From an uncultured Acidimicrobiales bacterium (GTDB taxonomy: Bacteria > Actinomycetota > Acidimicrobiia > Acidimicrobiales > Iamiaceae): a stretch of DNA of 16,277 bases. A program made the position numbers and the translations under genes. How positions within the stretch are numbered: position 1 is the stretch's first letter; every line of letters begins with the position of its first letter. Under the pieces are notes generated by a model. The model made no database searches. It saw only the letters and a program-made list of their open reading frames with translations, and was not told the origin of the DNA. Location of the stretch: contig CALANQ010000495.1 of assembly GCA_937926025.1 (NCBI GenBank), positions 1 through 16,277 of the forward strand, given 5' to 3'. Positions 1-8,552 of this stretch are shown here, piece by piece.

Positions 1-1
1 C

Positions 2-2077
2 GACCACGACTGGGACCCGGTCACGGTGCCGGGCCACTGGCGGAGCGACCGGGCGTTCGCCGACACCGACGGGCCGCTGCTGTACCGCACCCGGTTCGAG
101 CACGACGGCCTGGCCGACCCCGACGACCGCTGGTGGCTGCGCTTCGACGGCGTCTTCTACCAGGGCGACGTGTGGCTCGACGGCGGCTACGTCGGCGACA
201 CCGAGGGCTACTTCTTCCCGCACACCTTCGAGGTGACCGAGGAGCTCGCGGCCCGGCGGGAGCACACCCTGGGGGTGGAGGTCACCTGCGGCCGCCCCGG
301 CGACCTCACGTCCAAGCGCAACATCACCGGGACCTTCCAGCACGCCCCCACCACCGACCCCGCGGACAACCCGGCCGGGATCTGGCGGCCGGTGCGGCTG
401 GAGCGGACCGGCCCGATCCGGATCCGCCACGTGCGGATCCTGTGCCGGGACGCCAACGACCGGCTGGCCACCGTCGCCTTCCGGGCCGTGCTCGACGCCG
501 CCACCGCGTGCGAGGTGTCGGTCCGCTCCGCGGTCGGCGGCACGGAGAAGGTGGAGCAGCGCCGCCTCGCCGCCGGTGAGAACCAGGTGGAGTGGACCAT
601 CGGCATCGACGAGCCCACGCTCTGGTGGCCCCACGCCCTCGGCAACCAGCCGCTCCACGACGCCACCGTCGAGGTGACGCCGCTCGACGACGACGGCCAG
701 GCGATCGGCGACGGCCCCAGCCACCGGGTCACCCGTCGGATCGGCCTCCGCGAGGTGGCGCTCAAGAACTGGGTGCTCCACGTCAACGGTGAGCGCCTCT
801 TCCTGAAGGGCGCCACGCAGGGCCCCAGTCGGATCCGCCTGGCCGAGGCGTCCGCGGCCGACCTCGAGCAGGACGTGCAGCTGGCCAAGGACGCCGGACT
901 GGACCTGCTCCGGCTCCACGCCCACATCAGCCGGCCCGAGCTCTACGCCGCCGCCGACGAGGCCGGGATGCTCATCTGGCAGGACTTCCCCCTCTACCGG
1001 GGCTACGCCCGCAGCATCCGCAAGCAGGCCCAGCGCCAGGCCCGGGAGGCGGTCGACCTCCTCGCCCACCACCCGTCGGTGGCCATCTGGTGCGCCCACG
1101 ACGAGCCGCTCACCGTCGACCCGCAGGCCGGCGCCGGGCTCGACGACCTCACGGCGCCCGCCCGCTACGTGCTGGCCCAGGAGCTCCCGTCGTGGAACCG
1201 GACCATCCTCGACCGGTCGGTGAAGCGGGCCATCGACAAGGCCGACGGCAGCCGGCCGGTCATCGCCCACTCGGGCGTGCTGCCCCACCCGCCCCAGCTC
1301 GACGGCACCGACACCCACGTCTCGTTCGGCTGGAACCACGGCGACGAGCGGGACCTGGCCGGCTTCGCCCGGGCGCTCCCCCGCCTGGTGCGCTTCGTGT
1401 CCGGGTTCGGCTCCCAGTCGGTGCCCGGCACCGACGACTTCGCCCGACCCGGCACCTGGCCCGACCTGGACTGGGAGGGCCTGGCCGAGCACCACGGCAT
1501 GGCCACCGCGGTGTTCGAGCGGCGGCTTCCGGCCGTCGACCACCCGTCGTTCGCCGCCTGGCAGCAGGCCACGCAGGAGTACCAGGCCGACCTGCTCCGC
1601 CACCACATCGAGACCCTGCGTCGCCTCAAGTACCGGCCCACCGGCGGCTTCGCCATCGCCGGGTTCGCCGACAGCCACCCCGCCGTCTCCACCGCCCTCC
1701 TCGATCACCAGCGGGTGCCCAAGCTGGCCTACGCGGCGGTGGCCGCCGCGTGCCGCCCGGTGATCGTGGTGGCCGACCGCCTCCCCGCCGAGGTGGCGGG
1801 CGGCGACACGCTGGCGCTGGACGTGCACGTCATCAGCGACCTGCGGACCCCGGTGGAGGAGCTCCAGGTGACCGCCCGCCTCGGATGGACCGGCGGCGAG
1901 CAGCGGTGGCGCTTCGGCGGCGCCGTGGCCGCCGACACCTGCGTCCGGGTGGGCACGCTCCAGGTGGAGGTGCCCGACCGGCCCGGTCCCCTGGTGCTCG
2001 ACCTGTCGCTCACCGGTCGGGGCCTGGGCGACGCGCCCATCGAGCGCACCGACCGGGCCCGCATCATCGTCGGCTGA
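2..2077 (+). CDS. Glycoside hydrolase family 2 protein (beta-mannosidase/beta-galactosidase type), 5'-truncated, nucleophile Glu apparently replaced
   Basis: GH2 enzymes remove terminal beta-linked sugars, usually mannose, galactose or glucuronate. The gene is open from the window edge: the codons before the first GTG (nt 26) read DHDWDPVTVPGHW, typical of the family's sugar-binding domain, so the true start lies upstream. About 691 residues are visible. In order they show a jelly-roll domain (about 1-140, with WWLRFDGVFYQGDVWLDG), an Ig-like sandwich (to about 240), a TIM barrel (about 250-540, with GERLFLKGATQGPSR and LIWQDFPLY), and a C-terminal beta domain. The acid/base motif is WCAHDEP with Glu at visible residue 368 (codon 1103-1105); the usual residue before it is Asn, here Asp. 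The nucleophile motif, normally SE(F/Y)G-x-QS/A-x-P, reads SGFGSQSVP, with Gly at codon 1403-1405. Family membership is secure; substrate and catalytic competence are not. The 3' end overlaps the convergent regulator by 14 nt. Confidence 0.9.
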   Translation, partial: DHDWDPVTVPGHWRSDRAFADTDGPLLYRTRFEHDGLADPDDRWWLRFDGVFYQGDVWLDGGYVGDTEGYFFPHTFEVTEELAARREHTLGVEVTCGRPGDLTSKRNITGTFQHAPTTDPADNPAGIWRPVRLERTGPIRIRHVRILCRDANDRLATVAFRAVLDAATACEVSVRSAVGGTEKVEQRRLAAGENQVEWTIGIDEPTLWWPHALGNQPLHDATVEVTPLDDDGQAIGDGPSHRVTRRIGLREVALKNWVLHVNGERLFLKGATQGPSRIRLAEASAADLEQDVQLAKDAGLDLLRLHAHISRPELYAAADEAGMLIWQDFPLYRGYARSIRKQAQRQAREAVDLLAHHPSVAIWCAHDEPLTVDPQAGAGLDDLTAPARYVLAQELPSWNRTILDRSVKRAIDKADGSRPVIAHSGVLPHPPQLDGTDTHVSFGWNHGDERDLAGFARALPRLVRFVSGFGSQSVPGTDDFARPGTWPDLDWEGLAEHHGMATAVFERRLPAVDHPSFAAWQQATQEYQADLLRHHIETLRRLKYRPTGGFAIAGFADSHPAVSTALLDHQRVPKLAYAAVAAACRPVIVVADRLPAEVAGGDTLALDVHVISDLRTPVEELQVTARLGWTGGEQRWRFGGAVAADTCVRVGTLQVEVPDRPGPLVLDLSLTGRGLGDAPIERTDRARIIVG

Positions 2078-2396
2078 CCACCGCGCCGGGCGGCCCGGCC
2101 CGCGCCGCCACGGAGCTGCCCGAGGCGAACGTCACGGCACGGGGCCGCTGGCCCGGCTCGGCGACCGTGGCGAAGGTGGCCACGCCGTCGAACACCAGCG
2201 CCAGCGGGTGGACCCCGAGCTTCTCGGCCACCCGCTCGATGGTCTTCAGGGTGAGGTTGCGCTCGCCCCGTTCCACCGCGCCCACGAAGGTCCGGTGCCA
2301 GCCCACCTGCTCCCCGAACGACTCCTGGGAGTAGCCCATGTCCTGGCGCACGCGGCGGATGTTGGCTCCCACGATGTGTTGGAGGTCACCTTCCAT
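2064..2396 (-). CDS. Small XRE-family (Cro/C1-type HTH) transcriptional regulator
   Basis: A 110-residue DNA-binding protein. Residues about 9-66 form a classical XRE helix-turn-helix: ANIRRVRQDMGYSQESFGEQ, then a recognition-helix region around RTFVGAVERGERN, then LKTIERVAEKLGVHPLAL. The compact single domain and the ERGERNLTL segment resemble controller (C) proteins of restriction-modification systems and similar orphan regulators, but no restriction or methylase gene is present here. The ATG at 2396 was chosen because the HTH begins directly after it; the reading frame stays open further upstream but would then run into sdhC with low-complexity sequence. An AAGG lies 9 nt before this ATG. 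The C-terminal 40 residues are Ala/Pro/Arg rich without a recognisable domain. The gene is divergent from sdhCAB, so autoregulation or control of sdh is possible. Targets are unknown. Confidence 0.85.
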   Translation of the reverse strand: MEGDLQHIVGANIRRVRQDMGYSQESFGEQVGWHRTFVGAVERGERNLTLKTIERVAEKLGVHPLALVFDGVATFATVAEPGQRPRAVTFASGSSVAARAGPPGAVVSRR

Positions 2397-2587
2397 GGAC
2401 GAACACCTTGGATGCCACCGGCCGAGGAATCGACAGACTAATGAGTGGCAGCACCCCTGCTGACCTGGTGTTTTGGTGTCCGAATCACGATCGGACGGAT
2501 CGGTCGCGGCGCCGAGCGACGCGCCCCCCGTCGCGGGCGGGCCAGCGTTTGTTCCGCGATGCGTGACCAGGGGTAGCGTCGGAAGCG
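2397..2587. promoter_or_regulatory. Divergent intergenic region between the XRE regulator and sdhC
   Basis: This 191-bp gap should hold the promoters of both the regulator (leftward) and the sdh operon (rightward). It is less GC-rich around 2430-2490 than the neighbouring genes. On the minus strand the hexamer TAGTCT matches the actinobacterial TANNNT -10 pattern and would give a leader of some 35-45 nt for the regulator. An imperfect tandem 9-mer, GATCGGACG/GATCGGTCG, lies at 2489-2506 and also forms a short dyad CGATC-N5-GATCG. These are candidate operator sites only. No reading frame in this gap looks like a gene. Confidence 0.5.
2549..2579 (+). promoter_or_regulatory. Candidate promoter of sdhCAB with -10 TAGCGT close to the start codon
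   Basis: The hexamer TAGCGT (2574-2579) fits the TANNNT -10 consensus and ends 8 nt before the sdhC ATG. A weak -35-like TTGTTC is at 2549-2554 with a 19-nt spacer. Transcription would then begin at or within a couple of bases of the ATG, giving a leaderless or nearly leaderless mRNA. There is no properly spaced Shine-Dalgarno: the only purine stretch, GGAAG, is 2 nt from the ATG. The site is inferred from sequence pattern alone. Confidence 0.5.
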
Positions 2588-3340
2588 ATGGCTTCAACAA
2601 CTGTTGCCCGAGGTCCCGCCAGCGGCGGAGCCCAGCGGGCCAAGCGCAAGGCCCCCTTCCCGGTCGAGTTCTACCGCTCGGCGCTGGGCAAGAAGTACGT
2701 GATGGCACTCACCGGCATCATGCTCATGGGGTTTGTCCTGCTCCACATGATCGGCAACCTCAAGATGTACCTGGGGCCCGAGGAGTTCAACCACTACGCC
2801 GAGTTCCTGCGGGAGCTGCTGGTGCCGATCCTGCCCCGCACGGTGGCCCTCTGGGGCATGCGCCTGGGCCTGATCGCCGCCTTCGGCCTGCACATCCACA
2901 GCGCCTACTCGCTGACCCGGATGAACCACGCCGCCCGCACGGTCAAGTACCAGTCGCCCCGGGACTACGCCGCCGCCAACTTCGCCAGCCGCACCATGCG
3001 CTGGACCGGCATCATCGTCGGCCTCTTTCTCATCTGGCACCTGTTCGACCTGAGCTGGACCGGCACCCCGGGGATGACCTTCGTCCGCGGCGAGGCCTAC
3101 CAGAACGTGGTCAGCAGCCTGAGCCGCCCGGTGGTGGCCGCCTTCTACGTCGCCGCCAACATCGCCCTGGGCATCCACCTGTTCCACGGCGCCTGGAGCC
3201 TCTTCCAGTCCATGGGCTGGAACAACCCGCGCTTCAACGTGTGGCGCAAGAACGTCGCCATCGCCTTCGCCGCCATCATCGTGATCGGCAACGTCTCGTT
3301 CCCGCTTGCCGTGCAGTTCGGCATCGTGCACGTCAACTAG
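2588..3340 (+). CDS. sdhC: Succinate dehydrogenase cytochrome b subunit (b558 family)
   Basis: Membrane anchor of complex II, which passes electrons from succinate oxidation to the quinone pool, probably menaquinone, through haem b. The 250 residues show five hydrophobic segments at roughly 37-56, 88-108, 138-155, 182-202 and 222-242. This is the fused b558 arrangement with no separate SdhD, as in Bacillus subtilis and many actinobacteria. Candidate haem ligands are His53 (LLHMIGNL), His102/His104 ([10 protein letters not shown]), His151 (FLIWHLFDL) and His197/His200 ([10 protein letters not shown]), consistent with two haems. The soluble N-terminus contains [20 protein letters not shown], typical of the family. 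The ATG at 2588 gives a normal-length N-terminus. The stop codon overlaps the ribosome binding site of sdhA, so the genes form one operon. Confidence 0.95.
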   Translation: MASTTVARGPASGGAQRAKRKAPFPVEFYRSALGKKYVMALTGIMLMGFVLLHMIGNLKMYLGPEEFNHYAEFLRELLVPILPRTVALWGMRLGLIAAFGLHIHSAYSLTRMNHAARTVKYQSPRDYAAANFASRTMRWTGIIVGLFLIWHLFDLSWTGTPGMTFVRGEAYQNVVSSLSRPVVAAFYVAANIALGIHLFHGAWSLFQSMGWNNPRFNVWRKNVAIAFAAIIVIGNVSFPLAVQFGIVHVN

Positions 3341-3343
3341 GAG
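3339..3343 (+). promoter_or_regulatory. Ribosome binding site AGGAG fixing the GTG start of sdhA
   Basis: AGGAG overlaps the TAG stop of sdhC and lies 5 nt before GTG at 3349. It decides the sdhA start, since the same frame is open far upstream inside sdhC but only as a shadow. The arrangement suggests translational coupling of sdhC and sdhA. Confidence 0.8.
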
Positions 3344-3348
3344 CCCCA

Positions 3349-5265
3349 GTGGAACTCAACTCGAAGATCCCCGACGGCCCCATCGCCGAGAAGTGGACGA
3401 ACTACAAGTTCGACCGCAAGCTCGTGAACCCGGCCAACCGCCGCAAGTACGACATCATCGTCGTCGGCACCGGCCTGGCCGGCGGTGCGGCCGCCGCCAC
3501 GCTCGGCGAGCAGGGCTACAACGTGAAGGCCTTCACCTTCCACGACTCGCCCCGCCGGGCCCACTCGATCGCCGCCCAGGGCGGCATCAACGCCGCCAAG
3601 AACTACAAGGGCGACGGCGACTCCATCTACCGCCTCTTCTACGACACCGTGAAGGGCGGCGACTTCCGGGCCCGCGAGGCCAACGTGTACCGCCTGGCCG
3701 AGGAGTCGGTGAACATCATCGACCAGGCCACGGCCCAGGGCGTGCCCTTCGCCCGGGAGTACGGCGGCCTGCTCGACAACCGCTCCTTCGGCGGCGCCCA
3801 GGTCTCCCGCACCTTCTACGCCCGGGGTCAGACCGGCCAGCAGCTCCTGCTCGGCGTCTACTCGCAGCTCGCCCGCCAGATCGGCCTCGGCAACGTGGCC
3901 CTCTACAACCGCACCGAGCTCATCGACGTGGTGGTGGTCGACGGCGAGGCCGCCGGCATCGTGGTCCGCGACCTGCTCACCGGCGAGGTCACCAGCCACT
4001 CGGCCCACGCCGTGGTGCTGGCCACCGGCGGCTACTCCAACGTGTTCTTCCTGTCCACCAACGCCATGAACTGCAACGTCACGGCGGCCTGGCGGGCCCA
4101 CCGGCGGGGTGCGGCGTTCGCCAACCCCTGCTACACGCAGATCCACCCGACCTGTATCCCCCAGAGCGACGAGTTCCAGTCGAAGCTCACCCTCATGTCG
4201 GAGTCGCTCCGCAACGACGGCCGCATCTGGGCGCCCAAGTCGCCCGACGACAACCGGCCGGCGGACCAGATCCCCGAGGACGACCGGGACTACTACCTGG
4301 AGCGCCGCTACCCGAGCTTCGGCAACCTCGCCCCGCGCGACGTCGCCAGCCGCGCCGCCCTCGTCGAGGTCTCGGCCGGCAAGGGCGTCGGCCCGCTCAA
4401 GAACGGCGTCTACCTCGACTTCTCCGACGCCATCAACCGGCTCGGCGAGAAGGTCATCGAGGAGCGCTACGGCAACCTCTTCGAGATGTACGAGCGCATC
4501 ACCGACGAGTCGCCGTACAAGGTCCCGATGCGCATCTACCCGGCGCCGCACTACACGATGGGCGGCCTCTGGGTGGACTACGAGCTGATGACCACGGTCC
4601 CGGGCCTCTACGCCACCGGCGAGGCCAACTTCTCGGACCACGGCGCCAACCGCCTGGGCGCCTCGGCGCTGATGCAGGGCCTGGCCGACGGCTACTTCGT
4701 GCTGCCCAACACCATCAGCAACTACCTGGCCCCCAAGCTCGGCACCACGCCGATCCCCACGGACCACCCCGAGTTCCAGGCCGCCGAGGCCGCCGCCAAC
4801 GAGCGCTTCTCCGGCTACCTGAGCATCGGCGGCACCCGCAGCCCGGATCACTTCCACCACGAGCTGGGCCAGATCATGCTGACCCAGTGCGGCATGGAGC
4901 GCACCAAGGAGGGCCTCACCCAGGCCCTGGCCGACATCCCGGCCCTGCACGCCGAGTTCAAGAAGGACCTGCGGGTCACCGGCGACGGCGAGTCCACCAA
5001 CCAGACCCTCGAGAAGGCCGGCCGGGTCGACGACTTCTTCGAGCTGGCCCAGGCCATGTGCCTCGACGCCCTCACCCGCGAGGAGTCCTGCGGCGGCCAC
5101 TTCCGGGCCGAGCACCAGACCGAGGAGGGCGAGGCCCAGCGCGACGACGAGCACTTCGCCCACGTCGCCGCCTGGGAGTGGACCGGAGACCCCGGCAAGC
5201 CCATCCGCAACACCGAGCCCCTCACCTTCGACAACGTCCACCTCGCCGTCCGGAGCTACAAGTAA
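3349..5265 (+). CDS. sdhA: Succinate dehydrogenase flavoprotein subunit
   Basis: Catalytic subunit of complex II, oxidising succinate to fumarate with covalently bound FAD on the cytoplasmic side of the membrane. The 638-residue protein begins at GTG, translated [10 protein letters not shown] with fMet. The FAD dinucleotide fold is at 35-46 ([12 protein letters not shown]). The FAD-linking His is His72 in the motif HSIAAQGG. Active-site signatures include QIHPT (His267), [11 protein letters not shown] with the proton-shuttle Arg at 330, PAPHYTMGG (His401) and GLYATGEA near 419-426. The C-terminal helical and capping regions are complete. The long N-terminus and the partner SdhC point to the B-type, non-proteobacterial enzyme. 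The stop codon TAA overlaps the sdhB ATG by one base. Fumarate reductase activity cannot be excluded from sequence, but the b558 partner favours succinate oxidation. Confidence 0.96.
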   Translation: MELNSKIPDGPIAEKWTNYKFDRKLVNPANRRKYDIIVVGTGLAGGAAAATLGEQGYNVKAFTFHDSPRRAHSIAAQGGINAAKNYKGDGDSIYRLFYDTVKGGDFRAREANVYRLAEESVNIIDQATAQGVPFAREYGGLLDNRSFGGAQVSRTFYARGQTGQQLLLGVYSQLARQIGLGNVALYNRTELIDVVVVDGEAAGIVVRDLLTGEVTSHSAHAVVLATGGYSNVFFLSTNAMNCNVTAAWRAHRRGAAFANPCYTQIHPTCIPQSDEFQSKLTLMSESLRNDGRIWAPKSPDDNRPADQIPEDDRDYYLERRYPSFGNLAPRDVASRAALVEVSAGKGVGPLKNGVYLDFSDAINRLGEKVIEERYGNLFEMYERITDESPYKVPMRIYPAPHYTMGGLWVDYELMTTVPGLYATGEANFSDHGANRLGASALMQGLADGYFVLPNTISNYLAPKLGTTPIPTDHPEFQAAEAAANERFSGYLSIGGTRSPDHFHHELGQIMLTQCGMERTKEGLTQALADIPALHAEFKKDLRVTGDGESTNQTLEKAGRVDDFFELAQAMCLDALTREESCGGHFRAEHQTEEGEAQRDDEHFAHVAAWEWTGDPGKPIRNTEPLTFDNVHLAVRSYK

Positions 5266-6035
5266 TGACCGAGCTCAACCTCACCCTGAAGGTCTGGCGC
5301 CAGGCCGGCCCCGACGCCCCCGGCTCGTTCGACACGATCGAGGCCAAGGGCATCAACGACGAGATGTCGTTCCTCGAGATGCTCGACATCGTCAACGAGC
5401 GCCTCATCAACGACGGCAAGGAAGCCATCGTCTTCGACCACGACTGCCGTGAGGGCATCTGCGGCACGTGCTCGCTGATGATCAACGGCCAGGCCCACGG
5501 CCCGCAGAAGGGCACGGCCACCTGCCAGCTCCACATGCGCAAGTTCCACGACGGCCAGGAGATCGTGATCGAGCCCTGGCGGGCCACGGCCTTCCCCATC
5601 GTCAAGGACCTCATGGTCGACCGCTCGGCGTTCGACCGCATCGTGGAGTCCGGCGGCTTCATCACCGCGGAGACCGGCGGCGCCTCCGACGCCAACCTGA
5701 CGCCCATCCCGAAGCCGGTGGCCGACGCCGCCATGGACGCCGCCGCCTGCATCGGCTGCGGCGCCTGCGTGGCGGCGTGCCCCAACTCGGCCGCCAACCT
5801 GTTCACGTCGGCCAAGGTCAGCCACCTGAACCTGCTGCCGCAGGGCCAGGCCGAGCGCTACAGCCGGGTCGAGGCCATGGTCGACACGATGGAGGAGTTC
5901 TTCGGCTCCTGCACCAACCACGGCGAGTGCCAGGAGGCGTGCCCGAAGGAGATCTCGATCGACTTCATCGCCCTCATGAACAAGGACTACCTCAAGTCCA
6001 AGTTCAAGAACCGCCGGATGCTCAGCCGACGATGA
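5265..6035 (+). CDS. sdhB: Succinate dehydrogenase iron-sulfur subunit
   Basis: Electron-transfer subunit linking SdhA flavin to SdhC haem and quinone. The 256 residues hold all three clusters. The [2Fe-2S] ligands are Cys61, Cys66, Cys69 and Cys87 (CREGICGTC plus a later Cys). The [4Fe-4S] ligands are Cys162, Cys165, Cys168 and Cys226. The [3Fe-4S] ligands are Cys172, Cys216 and Cys222. The ATG at 5265 overlaps the sdhA stop as TAATG, with GGAG 9 nt before it, so coupling is tight. The 3' end overlaps the next gene by 4 nt (ATGA). No ligand is missing, so the subunit should be functional. Confidence 0.96.
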   Translation: MTELNLTLKVWRQAGPDAPGSFDTIEAKGINDEMSFLEMLDIVNERLINDGKEAIVFDHDCREGICGTCSLMINGQAHGPQKGTATCQLHMRKFHDGQEIVIEPWRATAFPIVKDLMVDRSAFDRIVESGGFITAETGGASDANLTPIPKPVADAAMDAAACIGCGACVAACPNSAANLFTSAKVSHLNLLPQGQAERYSRVEAMVDTMEEFFGSCTNHGECQEACPKEISIDFIALMNKDYLKSKFKNRRMLSRR

Positions 6036-7723
6036 CCATGGGCGGCCAGCAGGCCCGCCGGGCCGGGCGACGCCCGGTCGGCACCGCGCTGGCCCTGGCG
6101 GCGGCACTCTCGGTCGCCGCGCTCACCGGGTGCGCGTCGGATCCGGTCCGTCCGGTCGGCGACGGACCTGCGTCCACCACCGACGCGCCCGCCGGCGCGT
6201 TCCCGCCGGCCACCTCCGGGGACCGGACGTCCTCGGAGCGGCCGGTCGATGACATCGACGTGCGGTTCACCCCCATCGCGTCTGTCGGGTCGACCGCCAC
6301 CACCGTGATGTCGGACCCGGAGCGGACGGTCCTGTTCGTGGGCCGCCGCGACGGTCAGATCCTGCGCATCCAGCTGGTCGATCAGGACGGGTTCACGGTG
6401 CCCGAGCTCGATGATGAACCGGCCCTCGATCTCTCGAAGGACATCAGCACGGACGTCGAGCGGGGCCTGTTCGACCTGCAGCTGCTGCCAGACGGCAAGC
6501 ACGTGGCGGTGAGCTACAGCGCCGCCGACGGGGCCATCACGGTGCGGCTGCTCTCGCTCGACGACGACGAGCTCGTCGACGATGTCGAGAACAGCACGGT
6601 TGTTTCGATCCCCCACACGTTCGCCGGCCACAACGGCGGTGACCTGGCGATGACCGCCGACGGCAACCTCCTGCTCTCGCTCGGCGACATGGATCTCAAG
6701 ACGCTCACCCCTCCGACGGCCCAGGACCCCTCCACGCCGTTGGGCGGGATCCTGGAGATCCCGGCCCCTGTCCTCGAGGACGCGGACGCCCGCCCGTTCG
6801 AGGCGACGTTCGACCACGCCATCGCCAAGGGGCTGCGCAACCCGTGGCGGATCAGCCGGGACGAGGAGACCGACCGGCTCTGGATCGGCGATGTCGGCGA
6901 GAGCACGTGGGAGGAGATCGACACGATCCCTGATGTGTCCACCACCGACGAGCTCCAGAACTTCGGTTGGCCGGCGTTCGAGGGGACCGAGCGCTTCCCC
7001 GACGGTTCCCGCGAGCTCGGCCCGGGCACGGTGGTCGAGCCGCTGCGGACCTATCGCCACGACGAGGACACCTGTGCGGTGACCGGCGGCTTCGTCTACC
7101 GGGGCTCCGCCATTCCCGACCTGGTCGGCACCTACCTCTTCAGCGACGTGTGCTCGTCGAAGGTGAGCGGCATCCAGCTCAGCGAGGGCAAGGTGACGTC
7201 CGAGGGCACCCTCGGGACCGCCGGCACGGGCATCGTCTCCTTCGGCCAGGATGCCCAAGGTGAGCTGTACGTGCTCGACATGGCGGGCGGGGGCTACCGC
7301 GTCGATCCCGGATCGTGGTCGGTCCCGGGTGTCGAGACCGCCCCGACCGAGACGGAGGATCCCCGAGCGACCACCACCACGCCCGTGGTGCCCACCGCTG
7401 ACGAGTGCCGTCTGCCGAACGCCATCATCGCTCTGAGCGACGTCACCGCGCTCGACCCCGCCACCGGCCGGCAGCGGATGACCGAGCTCCTCGCCCTCCT
7501 CACCAAGCTGGAGTCGGAGGTGCCGAGCGAGCGCCGGGAGCCCATCACCGTGCTCCTCAAGACGTTCACCGACCTGAGCAACATGGCGGCCTCGGTGGGC
7601 TGGGATGCGAGCGATCCGCGGGTCGCCGAGGCCCAGCGGAAGGTCACCTCGGGTGAACCGCCCTACCAGGACTTCTCGGCCGCGGTCACCGCGGTCATGG
7701 AGCTCGGCCACTACTGCCCGTGA
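6032..7723 (+). CDS. Secreted lipoprotein, PQQ-dependent glucose/sorbosone dehydrogenase family, with extra C-terminal domain
   Basis: A 563-residue predicted lipoprotein. Basic N-terminus, hydrophobic stretch at 18-31 and lipobox L31-T-G-C34 indicate export and lipid anchoring. A Ser/Thr/Pro-rich linker follows, then a six-bladed beta-propeller from about 75 to 425. Family signatures are [12 protein letters not shown] (His200, likely general base), GLRNPWR (Arg269-Asn270), [24 protein letters not shown] and GTYLFSD. Members oxidise sugars using PQQ and calcium, but many relatives have no known substrate. After a Thr/Pro linker (about 432-457) comes an unrecognised, probably helical domain (459-563) bounded by Cys459 and Cys562. 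The ATG at 6032 overlaps the sdhB stop as ATGA without a clear Shine-Dalgarno, implying coupling; ATG at 6038 is an alternative. Class assignment is good; PQQ use and substrate are unproven. Confidence 0.85.
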   Translation: MTMGGQQARRAGRRPVGTALALAAALSVAALTGCASDPVRPVGDGPASTTDAPAGAFPPATSGDRTSSERPVDDIDVRFTPIASVGSTATTVMSDPERTVLFVGRRDGQILRIQLVDQDGFTVPELDDEPALDLSKDISTDVERGLFDLQLLPDGKHVAVSYSAADGAITVRLLSLDDDELVDDVENSTVVSIPHTFAGHNGGDLAMTADGNLLLSLGDMDLKTLTPPTAQDPSTPLGGILEIPAPVLEDADARPFEATFDHAIAKGLRNPWRISRDEETDRLWIGDVGESTWEEIDTIPDVSTTDELQNFGWPAFEGTERFPDGSRELGPGTVVEPLRTYRHDEDTCAVTGGFVYRGSAIPDLVGTYLFSDVCSSKVSGIQLSEGKVTSEGTLGTAGTGIVSFGQDAQGELYVLDMAGGGYRVDPGSWSVPGVETAPTETEDPRATTTTPVVPTADECRLPNAIIALSDVTALDPATGRQRMTELLALLTKLESEVPSERREPITVLLKTFTDLSNMAASVGWDASDPRVAEAQRKVTSGEPPYQDFSAAVTAVMELGHYCP

Positions 7724-7773
7724 TCGAACTCCGCCGGAACGGAACCCGGTGCGGCCCGGTGGGAGGGGGTCGG

Positions 7774-7779
7774 TAGGGT
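7774..7779 (+). promoter_or_regulatory. Candidate -10 element TAGGGT for the histidine phosphatase gene
   Basis: TAGGGT matches TANNNT and ends 7 nt before the ATG at 7787. No Shine-Dalgarno lies in the intervening GC-rich bases, so a leaderless transcript is likely. No convincing -35 hexamer is visible at the usual distance. Confidence 0.45.
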
Positions 7780-7786
7780 CGGCGGC

Positions 7787-8509
7787 ATGGAGCTGATCCT
7801 CGTTCGTCACGGCCAACCGGCGTGGACCACGCCCGACGGGAAGGGCCGCAACGACCCCGGGCTCACCGAGCTCGGGCACGCCCAGGCCAAGCGGGCGGCG
7901 GACCGGCTGGCCGACACCGAGGACCTGCCCGGGCGCGGCGACGTGGACCGTCTGTTCGTGTCCCCCGCGGTTCGGGCGCAGGAGACGGCGGCGCCCATCG
8001 CCGCCGCGCTCGACCTGCCGATGGAGACCCACGAGTGGCTGTGGGAGCTGCGCAACCCGGACCGCTGGGAGGGCAAGCCCATCGAGGAGATCGAGCGCGA
8101 GTTCGAGGTCCTCAACACCCGGACCCGCGAGGAGTGGTGGGGCGGCCACGAGGGCGGCGAGACCCTCCGGGACTTCCACACCCGCGTCACCACCGGCATC
8201 CGGGGGCTGCTGGCGTCGCTCGGGACCACACCCAGCGAGGTCGAGGGCCTCTGGGACGTCGACCCGGCGTCCCCGGTGGGCGACGGCACCGTCGACCGCA
8301 TCATCGCCGTGGCCCACGGCGGCACCAACTCCACGATCATCGCCCACCTGCTCGGAGCGGCGCCGGAGCCGTGGGAGTGGGACCGCTTCTCCATGGGCCA
8401 CGCGTCCGTCGCCCTGCTGGTGCTGACGCCGATGGCCGGCCACCACATCTGGTCGCTGCGCTCGCTGGGCGACGCCAACCACCTGGCCGTCGACGACCGC
8501 ACCGCCTGA
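7787..8509 (+). CDS. Histidine phosphatase superfamily protein (phosphoglycerate mutase-like)
   Basis: A 240-residue cytoplasmic phosphohydrolase or mutase of the branch 1 histidine phosphatases. The phosphorylated His is His8 in LVRHGQ, with Arg7. The second phosphate-binding Arg is Arg63 in SPAVRAQETA. A Glu in the ELRN segment (Glu87) is the likely proton donor. The second catalytic His is His177 in VAHGGT. The ATG at 7787 is the only start that keeps the obligatory N-terminal beta strand. The sequence lacks features that would mark it as a true glycolytic mutase, so a broad-specificity phosphatase is more likely; the substrate is unknown. It is separated by 63 nt from the upstream operon and has its own candidate promoter. 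Confidence 0.9.
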   Translation: MELILVRHGQPAWTTPDGKGRNDPGLTELGHAQAKRAADRLADTEDLPGRGDVDRLFVSPAVRAQETAAPIAAALDLPMETHEWLWELRNPDRWEGKPIEEIEREFEVLNTRTREEWWGGHEGGETLRDFHTRVTTGIRGLLASLGTTPSEVEGLWDVDPASPVGDGTVDRIIAVAHGGTNSTIIAHLLGAAPEPWEWDRFSMGHASVALLVLTPMAGHHIWSLRSLGDANHLAVDDRTA

Positions 8510-8524
8510 CCAGCACCGCCGGTC

Positions 8525-8536
8525 TGTACCGGTACA
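8525..8536. promoter_or_regulatory. Perfect 12-bp palindrome TGTACCGGTACA, candidate operator
   Basis: A fully symmetric 12-mer lies in the 79-bp gap before the DUF3089 gene, 40 bp upstream of its candidate -10. It is followed by an A-rich run, unusual for this region. Symmetry and position suit a dimeric activator or repressor such as a TetR- or GntR-type protein, but no cognate regulator is identified here. Confidence 0.35.
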
Positions 8537-8552
8537 AAATCGGACACCTAGG

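Noticed and set aside
26..28. GTG as the start of the GH2 gene
   Set aside because: The codons before it encode family-typical residues in frame (DHDWDPVTVPGHW), so the gene continues off the window edge.
2436..2447. GAGTGGCAG near the regulator promoter as a CIRCE (HrcA) half-site
   Set aside because: The matching inverted half at 9-nt spacing is absent and the core differs from GAGTGCTAA.
2397..2708. N-terminal extension of the XRE regulator to an upstream ATG
   Set aside because: The extension would overlap sdhC and its own promoter region, is low complexity, and the HTH begins directly after the ATG at 2396.
3337..5241. Long open frame on the minus strand opposite sdhA
   Set aside because: It is antisense to a certain gene; the Val/Gly/Ala-rich translation is the usual shadow of high-GC coding DNA.
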